Positions 34,288 through 43,781 of a stretch of DNA of 64,000 bases are shown here, piece after piece. Position numbers and translations under genes: made by a program. The DNA comes from an uncultured Mogibacterium sp. (GTDB taxonomy: Bacteria; Bacillota; Clostridia; Peptostreptococcales; Anaerovoracaceae). Every line of letters starts with the position of its first letter. The first letter of the stretch is position 1. Under the pieces are notes generated by a model. That model saw only the letters and a list, made by a program, of their open reading frames with translations, was not told the DNA's origin and searched no databases. The DNA lies in assembly GCF_938041965.1 (NCBI RefSeq), contig NZ_CALISE010000001.1, positions 29,563-93,562 on the forward strand. The letters run 5' to 3'.

Positions 34288-36195
34288 ATGAAGAACGTAA
34301 TTATTGGTACAGCTGGTCACGTCGATCACGGCAAGACACAGCTGATTAAAGCTCTTTCTGGTATCGATACAGATAGACTATCCGAAGAGAAGAAGCGTGG
34401 AATCACCATCGAACTCGGGTTTGCTCACATAGATAATGATGCAGGCTATAATATCGGTGTAATTGATGTGCCAGGGCATGAAAAATTTATCAAAAATATG
34501 CTTGCTGGAATCGGTGGTGTTGACTTCGTGTTATTTGTAGTTGCAGCAGATGAAGGCATCATGCCGCAGACTAAAGAGCATTTTGAAATACTGCAAGCGC
34601 TTGGAATCGATGATGGTATCATTGCAATCACCAAAAAGGATATGGTGGACGAGGAGTGGCTTGAGATGCTAGTCGAGGATGTAAAGGACTATTTTAAGGG
34701 CTCTTTTCTTGAGGGAAAACCCATGATAGCTGTTTCTTCTAAGACAGGAGAAAATATAGATGCTCTAAAAGATGAAATAATAAAGAAGTGCGACCGTGAG
34801 TCAAAGAGGCGCGAGGAGCCGGAGCTATTCAGACTGCCTATAGATAGAGTTTTTTCTATGCAGGGATTTGGAACTGTCGTCACAGGAACTCTAGTAGATG
34901 GTGTGTTAAAACTCAATGATGATTTGAATATATATCCTGAGGAAATACCTGTGAAGGTAAGAGGAATCCAGACTTATGGCAACGATACTGATGAGGCGGT
35001 TGCTGGACAGCGAACGGCGGTGAACCTATCTGGTGTCAAGAAGGAAAATGTTCTTAGAGGCTCTGTATTAGCTGCATCAGGTGCGGTTACTGTGACCAAT
35101 ATGCTCGACGTGGAAATGAGCGTTTTTAATAGCAGCGATAGGCAGATACTTAATAACAGCAGAGTTCATCTTTACACTGGTAGTAAGGAGGTTTTAGCTA
35201 AGGTCATTATCATGGACCTCGATGTTATGGTGAGTGGGGACAAGGCCTTTGTACAGTTAAGACTCGAAGAACCTATAGCAGTTAGAAGAGGAGATAAGTT
35301 CATTGTCAGATTTTACTCACCAGTAATTACAGTTGGTGGTGGTAGAGTGCTTGATGCAAATCCAGAGAAACATAAGAGAAACCGTGACGATGTGTTTTCC
35401 GACTTCGAGATACTTGCTGCTGGCGATATAGGAGATATCATTCATCTAAAGGCCGGGAAGTGGAAATATTACAAAGAAGAGGAGCTTAGGCAGGAACTTG
35501 GACTCACGACTTCTGAAATAAAACAAGCTATTAAATCACTCGCCGACCAAGGCAGGGTGGTAATACTTGCAGATGGCTCTATCGTAAACGAGGAAAAGTT
35601 AAAAATACTAGAGGAGACTGTTTCAAAGATAATCGAAGAGTATCATAGCCAGAATCCTATGGTAGATGGAATTCCTAAGAGAGAACTGCTAAGCAGGATT
35701 AAGGAGTATCGCCACATCGATGATGAGAAGCTAGGGCAGGCGATTATTTCTAAGTTCTTAGATTCGGGGATGCTTGAGGACAAGGAGAAGACGATTTCGG
35801 TTGCAGGTTTCAAGGTTGAGTTCTCAGATGAGCAGCTTGCCCTGATGGATGAGATTAAGAAAATGTATGATAAAGCTGGCGTCGAAACGATTAAAAATGA
35901 AGATATATATGAACTCGCAGGTAACAAAGATATTGCTAGCGCCATTCAAAATGAGCTCGTGTCACGAGGGGAGATCTTCAAACTCGATGCAAGCTACTAT
36001 ATCGATACCAAAGCATGGGATATAGCAACTGCAGCTGTACGTGAACTTGGAACTGAAAAGCCAGAAGGATTTACCCTCGCTGATTATCGAGATAAGCTTG
36101 AAATTTCAAGGAAATACGCCTCTATCTTATTATCCGCACTTGACAAGTACGGTATAACAGTGTTTAATGGAGAGTGCCGAAAGGCGATAAAATAG
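34288..36195 (+). CDS. selB: selenocysteine-specific elongation factor SelB
   Basis: A 635-residue GTPase that brings Sec-tRNA to UGA codons marked by a SECIS hairpin. The G1 motif is GHVDHGKT (10-17), then KRGITIELGF, DVPGHEKF and ITKKD. EF-Tu-like domains 2 and 3 follow to about residue 360. The C-terminal winged-helix repeats that bind SECIS RNA occupy about 400-635. It begins immediately after the selA stop. Presence with selA, selD and tRNA-Sec gives a full decoding system. Confidence 0.95.
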   Translation: MKNVIIGTAGHVDHGKTQLIKALSGIDTDRLSEEKKRGITIELGFAHIDNDAGYNIGVIDVPGHEKFIKNMLAGIGGVDFVLFVVAADEGIMPQTKEHFEILQALGIDDGIIAITKKDMVDEEWLEMLVEDVKDYFKGSFLEGKPMIAVSSKTGENIDALKDEIIKKCDRESKRREEPELFRLPIDRVFSMQGFGTVVTGTLVDGVLKLNDDLNIYPEEIPVKVRGIQTYGNDTDEAVAGQRTAVNLSGVKKENVLRGSVLAASGAVTVTNMLDVEMSVFNSSDRQILNNSRVHLYTGSKEVLAKVIIMDLDVMVSGDKAFVQLRLEEPIAVRRGDKFIVRFYSPVITVGGGRVLDANPEKHKRNRDDVFSDFEILAAGDIGDIIHLKAGKWKYYKEEELRQELGLTTSEIKQAIKSLADQGRVVILADGSIVNEEKLKILEETVSKIIEEYHSQNPMVDGIPKRELLSRIKEYRHIDDEKLGQAIISKFLDSGMLEDKEKTISVAGFKVEFSDEQLALMDEIKKMYDKAGVETIKNEDIYELAGNKDIASAIQNELVSRGEIFKLDASYYIDTKAWDIATAAVRELGTEKPEGFTLADYRDKLEISRKYASILLSALDKYGITVFNGECRKAIK

Positions 36196-36215
36196 TCACG
36201 AAAGGGAGAACTATA

Positions 36216-36797
36216 ATGAAGAAAAAGACACTACTTATTGTGAGCATGCTTGTACTAGTTATGTTTGCGCTAACAGCTTGTGGCAGCAAGTCACCTAAGA
36301 GCGTTGTAGAGGATAACCTCAAGCAGATTAAGACTGAGAAGACTTCTTCGAACGTTTCGAAGTTATTCAACGACAAGACTCTAGAGCAGAAGTACGGAAA
36401 AGAGTATGACAAGTTCATCAAGAAGGTTCAGGACTTCGATTACGAAGTAAAGGACGAGAAGGTTGATGGAAAGAAAGCAACTGTAAAGGTTGAGATTAAG
36501 ACATACGACTTCGGTGCAGCTTACAAGACTACTTATGATACCGTAGTAGCTGACGCTAAGAGCGGAAAGATCACTGCATCAACAGATATTAAAGACTATG
36601 TTTACAATCTGATGTTCCAGAACCTAAACAGCGTAAAGGATAAGTCTTACAAGAAGACAGTTACTATCAACTGTACAAAGAACGACAAGGGCGAGTGGAC
36701 AACTGATATCAACAACAACGTTGACTTCCTAGATGCAATGATGGGTGGAATGTTCACAGCAATCAAGTCTGTACAGGCAGGACAGGCAGCACAGTAG
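36216..36797 (+). CDS. lipoprotein, DUF5105-like
   Basis: A 193-residue lipoprotein: signal peptide with a lipobox ending in TACGSK, so Cys21 would be lipidated. The mature part is Lys/Asp-rich with alternating hydrophobics (YEVKDEKVDGKKATVKVEI) and resembles DUF5105-type lipoproteins of Firmicutes, without a known role. The start at 36216 has AAGGGAG upstream. It lies 20 bases past selB and may be read from the same transcript by position only. A strong terminator follows. Confidence 0.8.
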   Translation: MKKKTLLIVSMLVLVMFALTACGSKSPKSVVEDNLKQIKTEKTSSNVSKLFNDKTLEQKYGKEYDKFIKKVQDFDYEVKDEKVDGKKATVKVEIKTYDFGAAYKTTYDTVVADAKSGKITASTDIKDYVYNLMFQNLNSVKDKSYKKTVTINCTKNDKGEWTTDINNNVDFLDAMMGGMFTAIKSVQAGQAAQ

Positions 36798-36837
36798 CAC
36801 CTGCTTATCGGCTATCCGATAGATTAAGCGAATAATA

Positions 36838-36870
36838 AAGACCGTGGCTGCAAAGCCACGGTCTTGTTTT
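36838..36870 (+). terminator. terminator after sel/lipoprotein region
   Basis: AAGACCGTGGC (36838-36848) pairs perfectly with GCCACGGTCTT (36855-36865), followed by GTTTT. The A-rich 5' side makes it usable for htpG as well, though htpG ends 80 bases away. Confidence 0.88.
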
Positions 36871-36952
36871 ACACAGAGATTGTGTGTGTTTGGATTTAGC
36901 ATTAGAAGTACAAGTCCCTGCTGTCATGATATTACTTGGCAGGGGAAGCAGC

Positions 36953-38887
36953 TTACTTCATGAGCTTACAGATTCTCTCTCCAAATGCTAGCGGATCTTC
37001 AACTGGCATACCTTCGAGCACAAGCGCCTGGTCATACAGGAGATTTGCATAGTCGTTCACTTTGTCACTATCTCCGGCTTCTACGGCCTTCTTAATAGCA
37101 TCAAAGAACGGTAGGTCGCCGTTAAGCTCAAGGACTTTATCTGCTTCAACGCCTGATAGCTCTTTGTTACCAGACATTGCTGCTTGAGCTTTGAGGATCT
37201 TCTCCATCTCAATAGACACTCCGTCAGATGTTGCGAAGCATACAGGGTGATTCTTGAGTCTGGTCGATAGGATTACAGATGATACCTTATCGCCTAGGGC
37301 TTCTTTGATCGCACCCAGTGTACTCTTCGCTGCTTCGTTTTTATCCGCTTGAGCTTTTACCTCTTCTTCAGTTTTCTCAAATCCTAAATCCTTGTCGGAT
37401 ATATTCTTGAACTCTTTGCCATCGTATTCTCTCATCGCCATAAATGCGAATTCGTCAATATTATCAGTACAATAAAGAACTTCATAGCCCTTATCTTCAA
37501 AGAGGTCCATCTGCGGCATCATCTTAATTTTACTTCTCGACTCACCAGCAGCATAGTATATGTATTTCTGGTCGTCAGACATCCTGGAGACATAGTCTTT
37601 CAGCGTAGTCATGCTTTCGGTGGTACTACTATAGTATAGAAGCAAGTCTTTAAGCTTATCCTTATCTGCTCCAAAGTTATCATATACTCCATATTTGAGC
37701 TGCATTCCAAAGTTCTCAAAGAACTTTTCATACTTCTCGCTTTCTTTATCGCGCATCTCTCCGAAAGTCTGTAGCAGTTTCTTCTCTAGCCTCTGTGCGA
37801 TGGCACGAAGCTGTCTATCTTGCTGGAGCATCTCTCTTGAGATATTTAGCGATAGATCAGGAGAATCGACTAAACCACTGATAAATCCAAAGTAGCTTGG
37901 TAGAAGATCCTCACATTTATCCATGATTAGGACGCCACTCGAGTATAGCTGAAGTCCTGGTTTAAAGTCTTTGTTATAGTAATTAAAAGGCACGTCACTA
38001 GGCACAAATAGCAGTGCATCATATGATATTACCCCCTCAACATTAGTGTGGATTACTTTTAGCGGATCGCTCCATGCCATGTATGTCTTTTTGTAGAAGT
38101 CACTATACTGTTCATCCGTTATTTCGCTTTTTTTCATCTTCCATAGAGGCACCATGCTGTTGAGCTTTTCGTCCTCAGTATAAGTCTCGTACTCAGGCTT
38201 ATAGTCCTCAGAATTCATCTCTTCCTCGGAGGCTGGTTTCTGTCGCTGCTTTGTGACGTTCATTACGATTGGGTAACGGATGTAGTCGGAATACTGCTTA
38301 ATGATGCTTTTAATCCTAAACTCGTCTAGGAACTCGGAGTATTTATCGTCTTCAGTGTCATCCCTAAGATATATGATTATGTCAGTTCCGACATCTGTAC
38401 GCTCTGTCTTGTCGATTGTGAAGCCTTCAGCACCCTCGCTCTCCCACATATATGCCTGGTCGGAGCCATAGGCCTTGGAAATTACCTGAATTTTCTTCGC
38501 AACCATAAACGCGCTATAGAAGCCGACACCAAATTGACCAATGATATCTACATCCTTTATTGATTCAGCGTTATCTGCTTTAAATTTAAGTGAACCGCTG
38601 TTAGCAATTATTCCGAGGTTATTTTCAAGTTCGTCTTTGCTCATACCGATTCCGTTATCTGAGATGGTAAGAGTTCTCGCGTCTTTATCGACTGCAATTC
38701 TGATTTCGTAATCATCTCTAGATTTTCCTGTACAGCCATCTTCAGCTTCCTTATAATAACGCTTATCAATCGCATCGCTCGCATTGCTGACAAGCTCTCT
38801 CATAAATATCTCGCGGTTGGTGTAGATAGAGTTGATCATCATATCTAAGAGCCGCTGCGACTCCGCTTTAAATTTCATTTTTTCCAT
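36953..38887 (-). CDS. htpG: molecular chaperone HtpG (Hsp90)
   Basis: A 644-residue cytoplasmic ATP-dependent chaperone. The N-terminal ATP site shows ELVSNASDAIDK, ISDNGIGMSKDEL and IGQFGVGFYSAFMV; the catalytic-loop stretch LNISREMLQQDRQLRAI is in the middle domain. The ATG at 38887 is chosen because AAGAAGG lies seven bases upstream; an ATG at 38905 lacks this. It is monocistronic and divergent from trxB. No CIRCE site precedes it, unlike the dnaK operon. Confidence 0.95.
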   Translation of the reverse strand: MEKMKFKAESQRLLDMMINSIYTNREIFMRELVSNASDAIDKRYYKEAEDGCTGKSRDDYEIRIAVDKDARTLTISDNGIGMSKDELENNLGIIANSGSLKFKADNAESIKDVDIIGQFGVGFYSAFMVAKKIQVISKAYGSDQAYMWESEGAEGFTIDKTERTDVGTDIIIYLRDDTEDDKYSEFLDEFRIKSIIKQYSDYIRYPIVMNVTKQRQKPASEEEMNSEDYKPEYETYTEDEKLNSMVPLWKMKKSEITDEQYSDFYKKTYMAWSDPLKVIHTNVEGVISYDALLFVPSDVPFNYYNKDFKPGLQLYSSGVLIMDKCEDLLPSYFGFISGLVDSPDLSLNISREMLQQDRQLRAIAQRLEKKLLQTFGEMRDKESEKYEKFFENFGMQLKYGVYDNFGADKDKLKDLLLYYSSTTESMTTLKDYVSRMSDDQKYIYYAAGESRSKIKMMPQMDLFEDKGYEVLYCTDNIDEFAFMAMREYDGKEFKNISDKDLGFEKTEEEVKAQADKNEAAKSTLGAIKEALGDKVSSVILSTRLKNHPVCFATSDGVSIEMEKILKAQAAMSGNKELSGVEADKVLELNGDLPFFDAIKKAVEAGDSDKVNDYANLLYDQALVLEGMPVEDPLAFGERICKLMK

Positions 38888-39000
38888 ATCAAAACCTTCT
38901 TTCATAAGATTATTTATCTTGCTATTAGCACTCTCTAGTGATGTCTGCTAATAATATACTACTAGTCGTCAGATAATTCAAGAATTTATCATAAAAATGA

Positions 39001-39017
39001 TATAGTTCTAAACTATA
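39001..39017. promoter_or_regulatory. short palindrome between htpG and trxB
   Basis: TATAGTT-CTA-AACTATA is a 7-bp inverted repeat about 113 bases upstream of the htpG ATG and 148 upstream of trxB. It could be an operator or chance in AT-rich DNA. Confidence 0.3.
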
Positions 39018-39164
39018 AAATTAGATTGCACAAAATTAAAAATCACAGAATTTTCATAATCCATAAAGTTCATGAGGTATAATGAACCTAAGATGATAAC
39101 GGTGTGCTATAGGTTCATCGTAAGAATACATACATAAGGAATCAATTATACGGAGGTACTAGAG

Positions 39165-40109
39165 ATGGGAAAGAAGTATGATGTTGCAATTATTGGCGGA
39201 GGACCAGCCGGCCTTACTGCAGGAATATATGCAGCTAGAGCTGGCAAGTCAACTGCAGTTATCGAGCGTGGACTTATAGGGGGTCAGATTACCTTTACAG
39301 ATTCTATAGATAACTTTCCTGCAGCACCGGGAATGAATGGTGCAGAGTATGCAATGAAGATTCAGTCGCAGGCTGAATCGTTCGGCGCAGAAATCATCAT
39401 GGATGAAATAACTGAAGTAGCTCCTCCTGAGTCTGAAGGAGGTGCGTTCAAGATTAAGGGTAATAGCGACGAATATGAAGCTACAGCCGTTGTGCTTGCC
39501 ACTGGACTTGATAATAGAAAGATGGGAATTTCTGGCGAAGATGGTCTAATCAGTCGTGGAATTTCTTTCTGCGCAGTGTGTGACGGTGCGTTCTTCAGAA
39601 ACAAGGAAGTCGCAGTATACGGCGGTGGAAATACAGCTGTAGAAGATGCGGCATTTCTCGCTAATATCTGTTCGAAGGTAACTATAATTCACAGAAGAGA
39701 CAGATTTAGAGCAGAGCAGGCAGTTGTAGATGAGCTGAAAGCACTTGATAATGTTGAGTTTGTAATGACTAGCAATGTTGTAGGCGTGAACGGAGATAAG
39801 GCGCTGGAGTCGATCACCGTCAAAAACAACGAGACAGGTGAGACTAGGGATATCGATGTAAGTGCTCTCTTCGTAGCTATCGGCAAGATTCCGAATGGAA
39901 AGCCTTTTGCAAATCTTGTAGCTACTGATGAGGCTGGGTATTTCGATATCGGTGAAACCTGTGAAGCAAGTACTCCTGGCGTGTTCGTAGCTGGAGATGG
40001 CAGATCAAAGGAATTAAAGCAGTTAACTACTGCAGTGTCCGACGGATCCATTGCTGCAACGAAGGCTTGTCACTACGTTGATAGGATGAACGGACAAGAA
40101 TACGTTTAG
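39165..40109 (+). CDS. trxB: thioredoxin-disulfide reductase
   Basis: A 314-residue flavoenzyme that reduces thioredoxin with NADPH. The FAD site is IGGGPAGLTAG (about 10-20), the redox centre is Cys136-Ala-Val-Cys139, and the NADPH site is VYGGGNTAVEDA. The C-terminal FAD motif is GVFVAGDGRSKELKQ. No Sec is used. GGAGG precedes the ATG. An NAD(P)H-dependent glutaredoxin-type reductase role cannot be excluded, as thioredoxin itself is not in the window. Confidence 0.93.
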   Translation: MGKKYDVAIIGGGPAGLTAGIYAARAGKSTAVIERGLIGGQITFTDSIDNFPAAPGMNGAEYAMKIQSQAESFGAEIIMDEITEVAPPESEGGAFKIKGNSDEYEATAVVLATGLDNRKMGISGEDGLISRGISFCAVCDGAFFRNKEVAVYGGGNTAVEDAAFLANICSKVTIIHRRDRFRAEQAVVDELKALDNVEFVMTSNVVGVNGDKALESITVKNNETGETRDIDVSALFVAIGKIPNGKPFANLVATDEAGYFDIGETCEASTPGVFVAGDGRSKELKQLTTAVSDGSIAATKACHYVDRMNGQEYV

Positions 40110-40182
40110 GAATTTCTGAATTTGTAGTACAATAAATGAGCACGATTAACATATAGGTAATTGGATATATAGGAGGAATGAA

Positions 40183-41040
40183 ATGGCAGATAATATGCAG
40201 ACACCTGAATCCTGCAGCCATGATTGTTCAAGCTGCGGGTCAAGCTGCCCATCAAGAGAAGGCGGTGCGCATGGTGGTCATGAGAAGCTAAATGAGCATA
40301 GCAGTGTTAAGAAGGTTATAGCAGTTGTCAGTGGTAAAGGTGGCGTTGGTAAATCGATGGTTACCTCATTATCAGCTGTAACGGCTAATAGAAACGGATG
40401 CAAGGTTGGAGTTATGGATGCTGACATCACAGGACCTTCAATTCCAAAGATGTTCGGCATACATGATAAGGCTTACGGCAGTGAGATTGGTATTATTCCA
40501 GGTAAGAGCGCATCAGAGATTAAAGTTATGTCGCTTAATTTACTCACAGAAAACGAAAGTGACCCAGTAGTGTGGAGAGGCCCTGTAATCGCAGGGGCTG
40601 TAACACAGTTCTGGACAGATGTAGCATGGGGAGATCTCGATGTGATGTTCATCGATATGCCACCTGGAACAGGCGATGTGCCTCTCACAGTGTTCCAGTC
40701 ACTTCCAATCGATGGAATCATCGTAGTTACATCACCACAGGAGCTCGTATCTATGATAGTTGAGAAGGCAGTAAAGATGGCGAAGATGATGAATGTTCCT
40801 ATCTTGGGACTTGTTGAGAATATGAGCTACTTCGAGTGCCCGGATAACGGCAAGAAGTATGAGATATTTGGAAAGAGCCACGTTGATGAAATTGCATCAG
40901 AGAATGGTCTTAAGGTGCTTGCAAAGCTCCCAATCAATCCTGATCTAGCTACACTGAGCGATCAGGGACGAATCGAGTTTGCTGACACGACAGCTCTCGA
41001 CGAGTCTATAATGCAAATGCTGCACGATATTGAGAAGTAG
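40183..41040 (+). CDS. Mrp/NBP35 family iron-sulfur carrier ATPase
   Basis: A 285-residue P-loop ATPase that carries iron-sulfur clusters to target proteins. An N-terminal Cys-rich tail (CSHDCSSCGSSC, about 11-22) could hold a cluster. The deviant Walker A is GKGGVGKS (51-58) and IDMPPGTGD is conserved. The usual C-terminal CxxC reads ECPDN here, with only one Cys, which departs from most Mrp proteins. It follows trxB by 73 bases behind GGAGG. Confidence 0.9.
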   Translation: MADNMQTPESCSHDCSSCGSSCPSREGGAHGGHEKLNEHSSVKKVIAVVSGKGGVGKSMVTSLSAVTANRNGCKVGVMDADITGPSIPKMFGIHDKAYGSEIGIIPGKSASEIKVMSLNLLTENESDPVVWRGPVIAGAVTQFWTDVAWGDLDVMFIDMPPGTGDVPLTVFQSLPIDGIIVVTSPQELVSMIVEKAVKMAKMMNVPILGLVENMSYFECPDNGKKYEIFGKSHVDEIASENGLKVLAKLPINPDLATLSDQGRIEFADTTALDESIMQMLHDIEK

Positions 41041-41077
41041 TGTCACGCATCTATATTGATACTACATATAGAAAAAA

Positions 41078-41117
41078 AGCCTCAGAAATCTCGAGAGAGA
41101 GGACTGGGGCTCTTTAT
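41078..41117 (+). terminator. terminator after mrp
   Basis: AGCCTCAG (41078-41085) pairs with CTGGGGCT (41104-41111) using a G-T, followed by CTTTATTT. Moderate strength. Confidence 0.6.
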
Positions 41118-41312
41118 TTGTCTGGATACTTTGTTTAATATATTGAGATTTGAGATTAATATATTGACACTGCGGTTAATGTGATTATAATAGTGATGTT
41201 GGTTTACAAATACTAAACTAATTATTTATTATAATGCATGGCAGTAAATAATATTACAAGGCATTTTCGTGTGAATATACTGCAAATACAAAGCATTTAG
41301 ATTGGACGATAG

Positions 41313-41846
41313 ATGGAAATCGGAGAGAAAATTAAAGAGCTTAGAATAGAACGGGGACTCACGCAGGAGGAACTCGCAGATAGGGCAGAACTATCGAAAG
41401 GGTTTATCTCACAGGTGGAGAGAGATCTGACCTCTCCATCGATTGCGACACTAGAGGACATCGTTATATCTCTTGGCACAGACCTCACGTCGTTCTTCTC
41501 AGAGAAGGAGAGACCGCAGGTCGTATTTAACAGAGAGGATTACTTCGTTAAGGAAGATGAGCGTCACAAGAGTACTATAGAATGGATTGTTCCCAATGCA
41601 CAGAAGAACAATATGGAGCCTATCAGAGTGACCATAGGTGCTGGCGGCACCACGATACCTGATAACCCTCATGAAGGCGAGGAATTCGGATACGTCATCA
41701 AAGGTAGTATAGATGTGCATATAGGTAGTGATACATATCATGTGGGGAAGGGTGAGTCGTTCTATATATACCCAGAGCAAGAGCATTATATAAGCTCTGT
41801 CAAGGGTGCTGAGATTATATGGGTGAGTTCGCCACCTAGTTTCTAG
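41313..41846 (+). CDS. XRE family regulator with cupin domain (PuuR-like)
   Basis: A 177-residue protein: an N-terminal helix-turn-helix (LTQEELADRAELSKGFISQVER, about 17-38) and a C-terminal cupin barrel (about 110-175) with GGTTIPDNPHEGEEFGYVIKG and EQEHYIS. This type senses a small ligand. It lies 44 bases upstream of potABCD in the same direction, an arrangement common in Firmicutes for polyamine uptake control. Confidence 0.88.
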   Translation: MEIGEKIKELRIERGLTQEELADRAELSKGFISQVERDLTSPSIATLEDIVISLGTDLTSFFSEKERPQVVFNREDYFVKEDERHKSTIEWIVPNAQKNNMEPIRVTIGAGGTTIPDNPHEGEEFGYVIKGSIDVHIGSDTYHVGKGESFYIYPEQEHYISSVKGAEIIWVSSPPSF

Positions 41847-41890
41847 GACCATAGGATAATGCTTTACAACAGCAACATTGGAGGAAGATT

Positions 41891-42976
41891 TTGAACGAGT
41901 TAATCAGACTTGACAACATAGGGAAGAGCTACGGCGACCACGAGGTGCTAAGCGATATCTCGCTCTCAATCAAGGAGAACGAATTTGTAACACTGCTAGG
42001 ACCATCGGGTTGTGGCAAGACCACTACCCTGCGTATCATCGGAGGATTTGAGACTCCTGATATAGGGAAAGTAATTTTTGACGGCAAGGATATAACCAAT
42101 GTCCCACCGAATCAGCGTAATGTAAATACAGTATTTCAGAACTATGCGTTGTTCCCGCACATGACGGTGCAGGAGAACATCGCTTTTGGGCTGCGTGTAA
42201 GCGGTAAATCCGAACAGTACATAAAGGATAAAATCGCATACGGACTTAAGCTCGTTAATCTCGACGGTTATGGAAATAGAAGAGTCGACAAGATGTCAGG
42301 TGGTCAGCAGCAGCGGGTTGCTATGGCACGTGCGATAGTTAATGAGCCGAGAGTACTTTTGCTCGACGAGCCACTTGGGGCTCTTGATCTTAAGCTCAGA
42401 CAGGAGATGCAGTACGAGCTCGTTAGACTCAAGAAGGAACTAGGCATTACATTTATATTCGTTACTCATGATCAGGAAGAAGCCCTAACGATGTCAGACA
42501 CTGTCATCGTTATGAACAATGGCTACATTCAGCAGATGGGAACACCTGAAGAGATTTATAATGAGCCTGAAAATGCTTTTGTTGCGGATTTCATCGGAGA
42601 TAGCAATATCGTCGATGCCAAGATGGTTGATGATAAGCTCGTTGAGATAGACGGGCATGTATTTAAATGTATTGATGGCAGGGAAAATGGATTTAATGTC
42701 GGACAGCCTGTCGATGCGGTAATTAGACCTGAGGATATAGAGATTCGCGAGTATGGAGAAGGCATCATGAACGGCAAGATTATCAGCAAACTGTTCATCG
42801 GCGTTCACTACGAGATGCTCGTACAGAGTGAGGACGGTAAGGTGGAGTGGCTACTCCAGAATTATGATTCACATGAAGTTGGTGAGACGATAGGTATGTA
42901 TGTGCGACCGGAGAACATTCAGATAATGCACAAGCCTACATCAGAGGACGAGGAGGCACAGGAAGTTGATATCTAA
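41891..42976 (+). CDS. potA: spermidine/putrescine ABC transporter ATPase PotA
   Basis: A 361-residue importer ATPase. Walker A is GPSGCGKTT, the signature MSGGQQQRVAMARA, and Walker B LLLDEPLGALD. A C-terminal TOBE regulatory domain (about 270-350) is present. The start is TTG at 41891, six bases after GGAGG. It energises uptake with PotB and PotC; polyamine specificity is inferred from family and operon content. Confidence 0.92.
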   Translation: MNELIRLDNIGKSYGDHEVLSDISLSIKENEFVTLLGPSGCGKTTTLRIIGGFETPDIGKVIFDGKDITNVPPNQRNVNTVFQNYALFPHMTVQENIAFGLRVSGKSEQYIKDKIAYGLKLVNLDGYGNRRVDKMSGGQQQRVAMARAIVNEPRVLLLDEPLGALDLKLRQEMQYELVRLKKELGITFIFVTHDQEEALTMSDTVIVMNNGYIQQMGTPEEIYNEPENAFVADFIGDSNIVDAKMVDDKLVEIDGHVFKCIDGRENGFNVGQPVDAVIRPEDIEIREYGEGIMNGKIISKLFIGVHYEMLVQSEDGKVEWLLQNYDSHEVGETIGMYVRPENIQIMHKPTSEDEEAQEVDI

Positions 42977-43781
42977 AAAAGGATATACAGCACCTTTTGT
43001 TATCTGGATAATCGCAGGGACTATAATCCCGATTTTGACAATTGCGTATTACGGAATAACCGATAGAAACGGTGCCTTTACATTTGAAAATATAACGGCG
43101 ATGTTTAATTCGCAGCACCTAGAGGCGCTCGCCATGTCGCTGCTGCTCTCAGTTGTGAGCACGGTGGCATGTCTTGTGCTGGCTTTTCCTATGGCTTTAA
43201 TTTTGAGGGAAAGCAGGTTTGGCAAGCAAGGGTTTATGATATTTGTCTTTATACTTCCCATGTGGATGAATTTCCTGCTCAGAACTATGGCATGGCAAGT
43301 TCTCCTCGAGAGACAGGGAGTAATCAATTCTGTGCTCACATCCATAGGACTAAATAGACAGGAGATGATGGGAACACCCGGAGCAGTGGTGCTCGGTATG
43401 GTATACGACTTCCTGCCATTTATGGTGCTTCCTATTTATAACGTCGTATCCAAGATTGATAACCGCCTGATTGAGGCAGCATATGACCTTGGAGCAGGCA
43501 AATTCTACGTGTTCAGAAGGGTTATCTTCCCGCTAAGTATCCCTGGAATTGCAAGTGGAGTGACTATGGTCTTTATCCCAGCGCTCACTACATTCGTAAT
43601 TTCTAACATGCTTGGAGGCGGCAAGGTTAATCTAATCGGAAATATTATCGAACAGGAATTCACTGTGAACTCAAACTGGTATCTAGGCTCTGGACTTTCA
43701 CTAGTTATGATGGTATTTATCATCGTCAGCATGCTTATAGTCCAAAAGTTTGGCGGTGGAGAGGAGGATCATTTATTATGA
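42966..43781 (+). CDS. potB: spermidine/putrescine ABC transporter permease PotB
   Basis: A 271-residue permease with six membrane segments. The ABC permease EAA loop is EAAYDLGAGKFYVFRRVIFPLSIPGI. The likely start is TTG at 42966, overlapping the potA stop by 11 bases, which indicates coupled translation. It pairs with PotC to form the channel. Confidence 0.9.
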   Translation: MISKKGYTAPFVIWIIAGTIIPILTIAYYGITDRNGAFTFENITAMFNSQHLEALAMSLLLSVVSTVACLVLAFPMALILRESRFGKQGFMIFVFILPMWMNFLLRTMAWQVLLERQGVINSVLTSIGLNRQEMMGTPGAVVLGMVYDFLPFMVLPIYNVVSKIDNRLIEAAYDLGAGKFYVFRRVIFPLSIPGIASGVTMVFIPALTTFVISNMLGGGKVNLIGNIIEQEFTVNSNWYLGSGLSLVMMVFIIVSMLIVQKFGGGEEDHLL

